This document shows positions 53,037 through 61,861 of a stretch of DNA of 64,000 nucleotides, piece by piece. The DNA is from Chitinophagaceae bacterium. GTDB taxonomy: Bacteria > Bacteroidota > Bacteroidia > Chitinophagales > Chitinophagaceae. Position 1 is the stretch's first letter. Every line of letters starts with the position of its first letter. The stretch covers positions 162,303-226,302 of the forward strand of contig CANFLL010000001.1 in assembly GCA_947447825.1 (NCBI GenBank), given 5' to 3'. The position numbers and the translations under genes are program-made. The notes under the pieces are model-generated. The model saw only the letters and a program-made list of their open reading frames with translations, did not search any database and was not told the DNA's origin.

Positions 53037-54158
53037 TTAAATGGTAATGGTGTGCATTAGAACTTTCCAAAATGAAATGGAAGCATTGTTCCAATTAAAA
53101 TGCTCGGATTGTTCTAAGCCTTTTTTTGTGATGGAACGGCCGAACAATTCGTCTTTATAAATTAGTTTTAAGGCATTTGCCAATGAATTAGTGTCATTGG
53201 GCAAAGCATATAAACTGGCATCACCCCCAATTTCATCAATAGTGCCATCATAAATAGTAATTGTTGGCACACCACAATTCATGGAAGAAAGAATGGGCAG
53301 GGTATATGGATCAAGATCATAAGGATGAATTACAGCATAAGCTGCTGCCGTAATCTGAGCTAATTGTTGATTGGAGATAGTGTGCATTATCATTACATCA
53401 TCCTTGTATTTATAGGAGGATAACTTGGAGAGAATCCCGTTTTTATTATCTGCAATTGCACCCACTATCAATAATTTCATATTGCTTTTTTGCCAACGTT
53501 TAAATAGGGCAAATGCTTTAAGTAGTTTGATGATTGTTTTATCTTGATGAATTATTCTATTGTATAAAAAGAACTCCTTTCCTTCGGTATAGGTAGCTTT
53601 TACTTCTCGTTTATCATCATAATCAATTGGATGAAAAAGAGGGGAATGAGCCGCATTCACAATAGAAACCTTGCCAGATGCATTTGGGAAATTACTCAAC
53701 ATCTCCTGCCTAATTTTTTCTGTAAGGGTAACTATTTGCGAAGATTTACTTACAGATTTATTAATAACCAGCCGATGATACCATCGTATATAACTAGGGA
53801 TTGATGATTGAGTTTGCAACCACAATATATCTGTGATGACTAGTAATTGTGGCACTTTGGTGTAGGCATATAATCCATTTGGCTGAATAAGAATGGTTGC
53901 TTTTAATTGTTTTAGTAATCGAGGTAATTGTATTAAATCCCAAAGTTTAAGTGTTGCTATGTTGGCTATTGATGAATTAATGGTGATGACACTTGCATTA
54001 TTTGCTTCTGGATAAGCCGACTTATCAAACTTATTTACCAAGAAATAAAAATGATGTTCTGGGTGTTTTTCTATTAATAAAGCAAAAAGGTGTTGAACAA
54101 AAGTGTTTCCATGCGGATGATAACCTTTAAAATAAATATCGTTAACAACAATGTGCAT
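53037..54158 (-). CDS. Glycosyltransferase (GT4-type, family 1)
   Basis: 373 residues. Two Rossmann-like halves are visible: an N-terminal half (VNDIYFKGYHPHGNTFVQHLFALL ... LIQPNGLYAYTKVPQLLVITD, in blocks) and a C-terminal GT-B half (LYNRIIHQDKTIIKLLKAFALF, LLIVGA, AYAVIHPYDLDPYTLPILSSMNCGVPTI). The GT4 ExxGLP/E box is represented by DLDPYTLPILSSMNCG, so the match is loose. The sugar donor and acceptor are unknown. It converges with the TonB receptor. Confidence 0.88.
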   Translation of the reverse strand: MHIVVNDIYFKGYHPHGNTFVQHLFALLIEKHPEHHFYFLVNKFDKSAYPEANNASVITINSSIANIATLKLWDLIQLPRLLKQLKATILIQPNGLYAYTKVPQLLVITDILWLQTQSSIPSYIRWYHRLVINKSVSKSSQIVTLTEKIRQEMLSNFPNASGKVSIVNAAHSPLFHPIDYDDKREVKATYTEGKEFFLYNRIIHQDKTIIKLLKAFALFKRWQKSNMKLLIVGAIADNKNGILSKLSSYKYKDDVMIMHTISNQQLAQITAAAYAVIHPYDLDPYTLPILSSMNCGVPTITIYDGTIDEIGGDASLYALPNDTNSLANALKLIYKDELFGRSITKKGLEQSEHFNWNNASISFWKVLMHTITI

Positions 54159-54223
54159 GGGTTAAAAATAAGTTTGATTTTGTAAATATTAGCTAATGAC
54201 ACTTTTACAACTCAAAGTACTTG

Positions 54224-54331
54224 TTAACCACAAAGTACACTAAGTGTTTCACAAAACACATAAGGAACATTGGGTAATTATTCTTTTAATTCTAAGTGTA
54301 CTTTATTACTTTTCTTTATGAACTTTGTGGT
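54224..54331. repeat. Inverted-repeat element, ACCACAAAGTACACTAAG type
   Basis: ACCACAAAGT (54227-54236) pairs with ACTTTGTGGT (54322-54331) and the overlapping AAAGTACACT (54232-54241) pairs with AGTGTACTTT (54295-54304). It resembles dispersed Bacteroidota inverted repeats and the element at 21240-21405. Internal open frames are incidental. Confidence 0.7.
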
Positions 54332-54401
54332 AAAACTGTTGAGTGATAATAGAAAAATTAAAATTAATCCTATTAAAAATGATTTCACTGTGCAAATTGA
54401 A

Positions 54402-57400
54402 CTAAGAGAACAAGTACTCAACATCTTCACGAGTAAGGCTCTTAACAAAACCTTCATCATCAGTAATAAGGTCACGAGCCAATGCTAATTTCCTTTCTTG
54501 CAATTTCAATATTTTATCTTCTACTGTATCAGTACAAATCATTCTGTAAGCAAATACATTTTTAGTTTGTCCAATACGGTGAGTACGGTCAATTGCTTGT
54601 TGTTCAACCGCAGGATTCCACCATGGGTCAACGATGTACACATAGTCGGCAGCAGTAAGGTTCAAGCCCACACCACCAGCTTTTAATGATATTAAGAATA
54701 CCCTGCACTCATCATTATTTTGGAAGTTTTGTATCGCTCTTTCCCTTTCAGTAGCTTGTGTGCTACCGTCAAAGTATTCAAAAGGCACATTCAATTCTAT
54801 AAGTTTAGCTTTAATTAAGGCCAACATGCCCAAAAACTGTGAGAAAACCAATGCTTTGTGGTTGCTTATATTTTCAGTAATCTCCCTACCCAATTCTTCA
54901 AGCTTCACAGAAGTATTAGGATATTTCTCTGGCTCGTTCATGATGTATGGACTATCACATATCTGGCGAAGTTTCATTAAACCTTGCAAGATGGTCAATT
55001 GCGATCTGCCCACACCCACCATATCTACAACACCCAAAATCTTATCTCTGAAGTCATTACGAAATGCCTCGTAAATTTTCCGTTGTTCATCACCCATTTC
55101 GCAGAAAAGAACCATTTCTTGCTTTTCAGGTAAGTCTTTAGCCACTTGTTCTTTCGTTCTCCTAAGAATAAAAGGATACAATATCTTTCGCAAATGTTCT
55201 TTCTGTACCTTCTCGCCAAACTTGTCTATAGGCACAGCAAACTCTTGTTTAAAGAATTCAACACTTCCTAACATACCAGGGTTTAGGAAATTCATTTGGG
55301 CAAAAATGTCAAATGTATTATTCTGCAAAGGGGTACCACTTAAACAAAGGCGGTTTTTAGCTCGAAGCAAACACGCCGCTTTTGCCACCTTACTACTAGG
55401 ATTCTTAATTGCCTGACTTTCATCTAAAACAACATAGTCAAGGTTCATCTCAACAAATTGTTTTATGTCGCTTCGCAATGTTCCATAAGTAGTAATAATT
55501 ATGTCTATATGATCCTGTTGCAAATTATCACGAAGTCTATTGCCTCCATGATGTACATAGTAAGTTAGGTTTGGCGTAAACTTTTTAATTTCATTCTGCC
55601 AGTTATACATCAACGTAGTTGGACAAACTACTAAAGCTTTAAGTGTACCAACTTCTTCTTTTAGGTAGCATAAAAAGCTAAGTGCTTGAATGGTTTTACC
55701 CAACCCCATGTCATCAGCAAGTATTCCACCCCACTGAACCTCTCGCAAATAGTTTAACCAACGGAAGCCACTTTCTTGGTAAGGGCGCAAAGTTGCTTGT
55801 AGATGTGATGGTGCATCAATATCCTTAATGGCAAAGTTTTCTTTTAGTTTGTCATATTTTTCTTCTAATTCAAAAAACAACTCCTCTTCATTGCGCTCAT
55901 TATATAGCTCTTCAATAACACTAAAGTGATATTTACTAAGCTTAATGGAGTTCGTTTTTCCTTCGCCTACCCTAAATAGTAATGAATACTTTTTAATCCA
56001 TTCCTCAGGCAAAATACCCAATGACCCGTCTTGAAGCTGCACATACTGTTGTTTGCTAACAAGTGCTTTCTTTATGTCATCAACGGTCACTTTTTGAGTG
56101 CCGAACATTATTTCTATTTTGGCGTCAAACCAATCAGTATTGCTACTAATGAATATTTTAGTACTCGGTTTTGCTGTATTGAAACGAAAATGTTTAAGGG
56201 TATCAAAACCATAAATGGTTATGCTCATTTCCTTTACTGCATCTATAAATAGGAAAAACCAATTGTCTTTCAGTACATCAACACCCTTCAAAGCAAGTGT
56301 ATTGGTGTTTTCTGGTTTCACAAAATTAGAATGCAGGTTCTCAAGCCTTTGAACAAAAGCATTTTCAGCTTCTATGTTTCGTGTTATTACTAATAGCTTT
56401 TCAGCATAAGGCATTATTATTTTGTCCTTATCACTATGCTCAATTTCATATCCTTTGTAGCTGAAAATGGGTTCAAGAATCAGCCAATCGCCTGTTTCTT
56501 TAAGTAATAATTTACAATCAGGCAGTACATCTCTGATGTCTTCTTTTTCTAGATTGCCAAAATTTACATTGTAGTTTTTAGTTAATGGAAGAATGAAGTT
56601 TTGCAGTTTATCGGCCCAAGCAGATTGCTTAATGATCATTTCGCCTTTTGGCAAAAAATGATTAACCACAGCAATATCTTCTGTGTTTGCCCAAGTGAAA
56701 AATTGATTATGATATTGAAACAACATTGGGCTAATGCATTCATTCTCCTGAATCCCTAATTCAGCCAAAGGAAGCTTCACAAAACACTCAACTGTGTAGG
56801 TGCCTTCATCATTATATACCGTGAAACTAGGCGTAATGAGTGTTGATGAAAACTCGGCTTCGAGTAAATTTTTATTGGAGAAAGGTTTTCCTTTAGGTAG
56901 ATAGAAAAGAAAATTACTACCAGAAAGGTCGCCTAGTAGCTTTCTATACTTAGGATGTAAGTATTCATTAATAATATTTCTTGTTTCTTCGGGAAGGGTG
57001 TCTGGCTGTCCATCAATTGTGTTTTGTTGAATAATGTTATCCCAAACACCACTAAATGGTGAGTTCCTATTTATAAACTTGCTAACCTCCAGATTCATTA
57101 GTTTGCGAAGTTGTTGAACCATTATCTTATCGTCCTCATTAAATACCTCGGTATTAATATACTTATTGAGATCTAGCTTTTCAATCTTGCCGGTATATTT
57201 TGAAAAGTCATCATCGGTTTCCGCCTGAATCGCTTCAATATTTAGAAATGGATATTGCGCTTCATCAGTTGTAACTACCAATCCAAGTTTGTAAGCAGCC
57301 TTTTTCATTACTGGGCCTTCTGGAGCGGCAGCTTCATAACTTTCGTTAATCTTTGTAGTTGCTCTAACTTCTTCAACCTCTTGTTTAGGTTTTATTTCCG

Positions 57401-58211
57401 AAGCAATAGGAGCTTGAATTTTCTGGATGGAGCTGTCGAGTACACGCAAAAAAGGACGCCCATCGGTGTATGTGAACTCAAACTTACCTTTTAAATCATC
57501 TTTTAAAGAATAACCATAAAGGCTTAATAATTTATTTTTTACTGCATCCCAATTGCGTATGCTATCAAAATAGTTAGGCCCTTTTGCTTTTAATAGCTGT
57601 AGAAAAACAATTGTTTTATGAATACAAAGGGGATGTTTCGGGTCTGTTTTGCAGGTACAGCTAGTATCGAAATTACGTTCATCATTTTTTTGGATGACTA
57701 GCTTATACAACTCGTCATTGTATGTTACTTCGGCAACAACACGTTCTTCTTTTGTACTAACAATCTTTGCCTTATTGCCACCTGCAGAAAATGATTCGGC
57801 CATTATTAGTGTTTCTGGAGAGGAAAGCATTCGGATTATTTTCATATCCAATTGTTTCATCTTTACCACAGTATGCTTTTGATCATATACCACTTCTCTT
57901 TCTCCAAGCATGTTTCTGTCTAGCATGTCTTGAAGGGTGAAGAGTGCGCCAGCTTTGTGGCGGCATATTTCGCTAAGATTGTAAGGGCAAGTGCAACGAA
58001 GTTTTAGAGTGGAAGGATCCTTAAAGTGAGAAATGTAAACTTTATAATAAAGGTGGTAATTGTCATCTCTAACCCTAAAGTTAACCGATGCCATCAGCTC
58101 ATCATACTCCATCAAATCAACATAACCTGATGAGTGAATCTTCTTACCACGACGAATTACTTCCTCGGAACCATTATTATATATATGTTTTACGAGATAA
58201 GGTAGCGCCAT
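54402..58211 (-). CDS. SNF2-family DEAD/DEAH helicase with SWIM zinc finger
   Basis: 1269 residues. The N-terminal part has a SWIM zinc finger (LRCTCPYNLSEICRHKAGAL, residues about 72-91) and a second CxC...CxH site (SCTCKTDPKHPLCIH, about 185-199). The C-terminal ~480 residues hold the Swi2/Snf2 ATPase: motif I DDMGLGKTIQAL, motif II LDESQAIKN, motif III SGTPLQNN, motif V SLKAGGVGLNLTAAD and motif VI QAIDRTHRIGQT. This layout is that of bacterial SWIM/SNF2 proteins (RapA-like in fold, but not RapA). It may remodel nucleoprotein or stalled polymerase complexes; the role in this genome is unknown. It is transcribed away from ctaA. Confidence 0.96.
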   Translation of the reverse strand: MALPYLVKHIYNNGSEEVIRRGKKIHSSGYVDLMEYDELMASVNFRVRDDNYHLYYKVYISHFKDPSTLKLRCTCPYNLSEICRHKAGALFTLQDMLDRNMLGEREVVYDQKHTVVKMKQLDMKIIRMLSSPETLIMAESFSAGGNKAKIVSTKEERVVAEVTYNDELYKLVIQKNDERNFDTSCTCKTDPKHPLCIHKTIVFLQLLKAKGPNYFDSIRNWDAVKNKLLSLYGYSLKDDLKGKFEFTYTDGRPFLRVLDSSIQKIQAPIASEIKPKQEVEEVRATTKINESYEAAAPEGPVMKKAAYKLGLVVTTDEAQYPFLNIEAIQAETDDDFSKYTGKIEKLDLNKYINTEVFNEDDKIMVQQLRKLMNLEVSKFINRNSPFSGVWDNIIQQNTIDGQPDTLPEETRNIINEYLHPKYRKLLGDLSGSNFLFYLPKGKPFSNKNLLEAEFSSTLITPSFTVYNDEGTYTVECFVKLPLAELGIQENECISPMLFQYHNQFFTWANTEDIAVVNHFLPKGEMIIKQSAWADKLQNFILPLTKNYNVNFGNLEKEDIRDVLPDCKLLLKETGDWLILEPIFSYKGYEIEHSDKDKIIMPYAEKLLVITRNIEAENAFVQRLENLHSNFVKPENTNTLALKGVDVLKDNWFFLFIDAVKEMSITIYGFDTLKHFRFNTAKPSTKIFISSNTDWFDAKIEIMFGTQKVTVDDIKKALVSKQQYVQLQDGSLGILPEEWIKKYSLLFRVGEGKTNSIKLSKYHFSVIEELYNERNEEELFFELEEKYDKLKENFAIKDIDAPSHLQATLRPYQESGFRWLNYLREVQWGGILADDMGLGKTIQALSFLCYLKEEVGTLKALVVCPTTLMYNWQNEIKKFTPNLTYYVHHGGNRLRDNLQQDHIDIIITTYGTLRSDIKQFVEMNLDYVVLDESQAIKNPSSKVAKAACLLRAKNRLCLSGTPLQNNTFDIFAQMNFLNPGMLGSVEFFKQEFAVPIDKFGEKVQKEHLRKILYPFILRRTKEQVAKDLPEKQEMVLFCEMGDEQRKIYEAFRNDFRDKILGVVDMVGVGRSQLTILQGLMKLRQICDSPYIMNEPEKYPNTSVKLEELGREITENISNHKALVFSQFLGMLALIKAKLIELNVPFEYFDGSTQATERERAIQNFQNNDECRVFLISLKAGGVGLNLTAADYVYIVDPWWNPAVEQQAIDRTHRIGQTKNVFAYRMICTDTVEDKILKLQERKLALARDLITDDEGFVKSLTREDVEYLFS

Positions 58212-58497
58212 GAGAAATTTTAAAGTTAATGATAGAATGGTAGTATGCCATCCATTTTGCCAAATTCAGCAAACCGCAAATGTACAGTATAGATTGGCAG
58301 AGAGAAGTTAGTAATATTATTATTTTATAGTTTTTACAGTTTTGGAAAGCAAAGATTTAACTATTCTATCGTAAAAGTACCTTTTTAAGTCAAGAAGTTT
58401 GCCTTTGAGATTCATTGGATAAAATGAAACTAGCGAGCTATGGTAAACGTATACTTTAACTGATAGGAACTAAAGTAAACATAGATTTTGTGAAACC
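58212..58497. other. Gap between ctaA and the SNF2 gene
   Basis: A promoter-bearing AT-rich spacer for the minus-strand SNF2 gene, also containing the ctaA 3' end. I see no gene or repeat. Confidence 0.5.
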
Positions 58498-59514
58498 TTA
58501 CTTGTACTTCATTTTTAAAATATTAGCAAAAACCAAGGCCGCCATTACAGAGGACAGTAATAAATGAATGGGTTGTGCTGCCTTAGGGAAATCGGCATAC
58601 ACTAATACAAAACCCACTATTACTTCCATTATTACTACAGCCAGAACCCTTTTTGCCAATAGTGCCGCAACCTTTTTAGTATTTGCCAAAATTGAACTAT
58701 ACAATGTTAGTCCAGCAATGAGTGCTGCAAAAGTTTTGTGAATGTAGAATGAACTATTTAGCAATGAAATCCAGCCACTACGGTTAATGTTTGGGGAATG
58801 TTCAACAATGTTATCAATTTGCCCACGTACCTGAGTGCCAATAATCAGTTGCGAAACAATCAACACCGCCAATAGATAAGTGGCTACAAGAACATTTTTT
58901 TGTGTTAATACTATTAGTTTTCCCTTCATTAAAAACAAAATGTATTGGCACAGAAATACCATTACCAAAGCCCCAAACATGTGAATGGTTATTTTTAATA
59001 GGGCAAGATTACTATCTACTACTGTTTTGCCTAGCCAAGCCTGAAATCCTGTTAACAGCACCAGTCCGATGCTTAATAGTACGATATTGTTTAGTTTTTT
59101 GTAATGAATAAAGCCCCATATTGCTTGTGCCAAAATGAGGATGCCCAGTAAAGCACCAAGTAGCCTATTAATGTATTCTATCCAAGTATTTACTACAGCA
59201 AACTTTGCGCAATTATGTTTTTCATATTGTTTCCAGTTTTCTGGCGAGTAAGAAATGCCACTCACAAACTTTTCTTTAGCATATTTAAGGCTATCATTAT
59301 AAATGATGAACTGTCCTTTTTTGTATTGATGATTTGGTTGAAATACTACTTGTGCAGTATCTGTAGGTGGGATGGCACTACCAAAACAAGTTGGCCAATC
59401 TGGGCATCCCATACCGCTTTGAGTGGTTCTAACAACGCTTCCTGCAATTATAACTAAAAAGATGGTCACTAATACCACCCATACAAACCCTATAAATGCT
59501 TTAGATGCTGTCAT
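58498..59514 (-). CDS. ctaA: Heme A synthase (COX15/CtaA)
   Basis: 338 residues, eight predicted membrane helices. It oxidises the C8 methyl of heme O to make heme A for cytochrome c oxidase in the inner membrane. Visible features are the N-terminal SVVRTTQSGMGCPDWPTCFG (conserved periplasmic Cys pair), WIEYINRLLGALLGI (the EYxNR heme-ligand helix), ITIHMFGALVMVFLCQYILFLM and FYIHKTFAALIAGLTLY (His ligands). Partner ctaB and cytochrome oxidase genes are not in the window. Confidence 0.95.
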   Translation of the reverse strand: MTASKAFIGFVWVVLVTIFLVIIAGSVVRTTQSGMGCPDWPTCFGSAIPPTDTAQVVFQPNHQYKKGQFIIYNDSLKYAKEKFVSGISYSPENWKQYEKHNCAKFAVVNTWIEYINRLLGALLGILILAQAIWGFIHYKKLNNIVLLSIGLVLLTGFQAWLGKTVVDSNLALLKITIHMFGALVMVFLCQYILFLMKGKLIVLTQKNVLVATYLLAVLIVSQLIIGTQVRGQIDNIVEHSPNINRSGWISLLNSSFYIHKTFAALIAGLTLYSSILANTKKVAALLAKRVLAVVIMEVIVGFVLVYADFPKAAQPIHLLLSSVMAALVFANILKMKYK

Positions 59515-59709
59515 TATGAATACTATTTATTGAGGGTGCAAAGGAAACTATAAGTTCTGAATTGTGTAGCGATAAATAATCAGATTTCTGATAGAATCGC
59601 AAACACATTCACCTTTACTGGTTGCTAAAATATCTTGATCTATATAGCAGCACTTTATTATGGGCCAATTAGTAGAACGCTTTTCTTGTTCTTTCTTTCA
59701 TTTTATCAT

Positions 59710-59793
59710 TTGCCGCAGATCCTGCGGCAGCCCAGCCAATGACTGCGGCATTTGCCGCAGCTCTTGCGGTAACCCAGTGAGGAGCTGCGGCAA
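59710..59793. repeat. 21-bp-period intergenic array H (4 units)
   Basis: Units start at 59710, 59731, 59752 and 59773, each 21 bp, alternating between two forms: TTGCCGCAG... and CCCAG.... The core GCTGCGGCA is shared with array E, 25 kb away. It lies in the divergent gap between ctaA and the 60.1-kb lipoprotein. The surrounding open frame is incidental. Confidence 0.93.
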
Positions 59794-60084
59794 CACGTTT
59801 TTTGGGTTGAAGAAGCCGTTTTTACGTTCAGCGAAACCAAAAGGAAGCCCATTTAGTAAAGGACGAAGCGTTGGATGGAATGAAAAGAGGAAGGAAGAAC
59901 TTAGATGGTTTATCAATTACTTCGTATCATCATCAATCAAATAAAGAATCTTATTTTTGGTTAAAAGAAAGCTGTTTTTATAGTGGATTAAAGATTGATG
60001 CCATTAATTTGTGATGAAGAATGAGAAGTTTTAGATTGAAAATGCTTTAAGTGCAACCATTTTACCTAAAAATAAACAAGTTGA

Positions 60085-60573
60085 ATGCGGATATATAAGT
60101 TAATAGTGTTTGGTTTTTTGATTTTTATTAGTTGTACGCAAAAATTAATAAAAAAACCTATTGAATATGTTGTTTTTGGGGAGTATTCTGGTGAATGCAA
60201 TAGAAATTGTGCAATAATGTATAAATATTGTTTTGGAGACACTTCAAATACACTTTTAATTGATACCTCAGATAGTTATTTTAAGAATAGTGGTGAAATT
60301 CTATTTAATAAAGTCTCTTGTGATTCAAATAAAGTCAACATTGTAAAAAGAATGACAATGAGTTTGCCTAAAAGATTATTAGACACATTTATTGGTTCTT
60401 GTAAGTTTGGATGTCCAGATTGTGGTGATGGCGGAGGAATATATTTAGAGTTTGGTCAAAATGGAGCAGTAAAGAAGTTTTATTTTGACACTCAAATTGA
60501 GAAGTTACCAGACGATTTGAAGAACTTTGTAGATAGTTTAAAAGCAGATATATTACAAATCTCAATGCACTAG
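60085..60573 (+). CDS. Small lipoprotein
   Basis: 162 residues with a lipoprotein signal (MRIYKLIVFGFLIFISC, lipobox FISC). The mature part has several cysteines, notably GSCKFGCPDCGDGGGIYLEF (CxxC, residues about 116-135), which could bind a metal. The gene is markedly A+T-rich, even among its neighbours. No function is recognised. It is the first of three small lipoprotein genes here. Confidence 0.8.
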   Translation: MRIYKLIVFGFLIFISCTQKLIKKPIEYVVFGEYSGECNRNCAIMYKYCFGDTSNTLLIDTSDSYFKNSGEILFNKVSCDSNKVNIVKRMTMSLPKRLLDTFIGSCKFGCPDCGDGGGIYLEFGQNGAVKKFYFDTQIEKLPDDLKNFVDSLKADILQISMH

Positions 60574-60663
60574 TAATTTGGTGAATCCATTTATTATTTT
60601 TTAAACAATTTCATTGCCAATAATTTACAAAAAATCAAAACCTTCTTTATTGTAACACCTGTC

Positions 60664-60713
60664 TCTAATTACTAATTATCAACTCCCAATTATCAATTAA
60701 TCTTATTATTGCA
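60664..60713. repeat. Heptad array and 37-bp repeat, copy 1
   Basis: Units CTAATTA, CTAATTA, TCAACTC, CCAATTA, TCAATTA and ATCTTAT. The final 37 bp (60677-60713) recur identically at 61803-61839. The right end contains TATTATTG, close to a -7 box, so it may serve as a promoter for the next gene. Confidence 0.8.
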
Positions 60714-60782
60714 CTTATTCTTTTGTTAGCTATTGAGAAGAATAGTTAAATCAAACATTTATTATTAGAAAAATCAATCTGT

Positions 60783-61349
60783 ATGTGTAAAATTATTATG
60801 TTTTTTCTGTCTATTTCTTTTATTATGGCTGCATGTAATTCTAAGAAAAGAAATCAAACTCAAGTGGCTCAGATGAATTTCAACGTTGCAGATAGTCTAT
60901 TGGGGGATGTTATTAGTGATACAACAAAAAGGTTTTTTATGAAGACACCAAAATGGTTTGATAAAACTTTAATTGCAAAGGAACAACAAACAGAAATTAA
61001 AAAAGCTGGTCTGAAATTAGTCTATAGTTCACAAAGTAAGAATACTGGATCTGCATTTGTTGTTCTTGATTTAAATAAACTAAATGATAGTCTTTTTAAT
61101 CAATACAATAGTTATCTTAAAAAGTCTTTGGAACAAAATAAACAATACAAAAAATTTGGTATTGATACCTTCTATTCAAATAACATACTTTTCATTCAAT
61201 ACTTTTCTTTGTCTGATTCATCGGTTAATTTAAAGCTTCTAACTACTAATTATTTGAAAGGGCATTACGAAATTGATTTCTCTATTCCTTCCTATGCATA
61301 TAATAGTCAAAGCAAAATGGTTGAAAGTGTTTTAGGTTCAATTAAATAA
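60783..61349 (+). CDS. Small lipoprotein
   Basis: 188 residues with a lipoprotein signal (MCKIIMFFLSISFIMAAC, lipobox MAAC). The mature part is Lys/Asn/Ser-rich with repeated FNQYNSYLKKSLEQN-like helical text and a beta-rich end (LKLLTTNYLKGHYEIDF). No family recognised. The 37-bp repeat copy lies about 70 bp upstream and may carry its promoter. Confidence 0.75.
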   Translation: MCKIIMFFLSISFIMAACNSKKRNQTQVAQMNFNVADSLLGDVISDTTKRFFMKTPKWFDKTLIAKEQQTEIKKAGLKLVYSSQSKNTGSAFVVLDLNKLNDSLFNQYNSYLKKSLEQNKQYKKFGIDTFYSNNILFIQYFSLSDSSVNLKLLTTNYLKGHYEIDFSIPSYAYNSQSKMVESVLGSIK

Positions 61350-61372
61350 TTTTTTATTCATTTTGTTATACA

Positions 61373-61380
61373 TACATTTG
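61373..61380 (+). promoter_or_regulatory. -7 promoter box of the Bor-like gene
   Basis: TACATTTG is an exact TAnnTTTG match 25 bases before the ATG at 61406. No clear -33 box. Confidence 0.55.
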
Positions 61381-61405
61381 TGGTCTAACAAAAAAAGTTA
61401 AACTT

Positions 61406-61696
61406 ATGAGAAAAAAAGCGGGTTTCGCAGCTCTTGTAATTGCGGTAGTAATGTCCTCTTGTTTTACGCAAGAACACATTGTAGGTAAAGGAGCAAGTGG
61501 GAGTGATGCCACTTCAAAAAAACAATGGTTTATTTTGTGGGGTTTAGTTCCACTAAATAATGTTGATTCAAAAGCATTGGCTTCTGGAGCTACTAACTAC
61601 ACCATTAAAACTGAAGAAAGCTTTGTTGATGGTATCATTGGTATGTTTACGGGTATTTTAACGATTGCTCCAAGAACAGTTACTGTCACTAAGTAA
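61406..61696 (+). CDS. Bor-like small lipoprotein
   Basis: 96 residues with a lipoprotein signal (lipobox MSSC, residues 16-19). The order of motifs matches the Bor/Iss group: an early TQEHIVGKG stretch, a Lys-rich turn, WFILWGLVPLNNVD, GATNYTIKTEESFVDGIIGMF and a final TGILTIAPRTVTV. Bor of phage lambda is an outer-membrane lipoprotein linked to serum resistance. Here the match is by pattern only, there is no phage context, and similar small proteins occur widely in Bacteroidota. A terminator follows. Confidence 0.7.
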   Translation: MRKKAGFAALVIAVVMSSCFTQEHIVGKGASGSDATSKKQWFILWGLVPLNNVDSKALASGATNYTIKTEESFVDGIIGMFTGILTIAPRTVTVTK

Positions 61697-61708
61697 TCAA
61701 ACTGCAAT

Positions 61709-61752
61709 CTTTTTTAAGGGATTGTCTCATTTTGGGGCAATCTCTTTTTTTT
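61709..61752 (+). terminator. Terminator after the Bor-like gene
   Basis: AGGGATTG pairs with CAATCTCT (one G-U) with a loop containing GGGG, followed by a T-run of nine. Confidence 0.7.
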
Positions 61753-61802
61753 TGCCCCAATCTTCTTGTATTTAATTTTCCAACAAATAACAATCCTTGT
61801 AA

Positions 61803-61839
61803 TATCAACTCCCAATTATCAATTAATCTTATTATTGCA
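61803..61839. repeat. 37-bp repeat, copy 2, 5' of cysS
   Basis: Identical to 60677-60713 and of the heptad class. It ends 22 bases before the cysS ATG, so it lies within the leader or promoter. It contains TATTATTG, close to a -7 box. Confidence 0.85.
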
Positions 61840-61861
61840 GTGTTTTCAACTGTATAGCAAT

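Noticed and set aside
59660..59944. 94-codon frame over array H
   Set aside because: It is mostly repeat DNA and has no protein-like features outside it.
61766..61861. Longer cysS start at 61766
   Set aside because: It would put the 37-bp intergenic repeat in the protein; the family start MSLKVYNSL fits ATG 61862.
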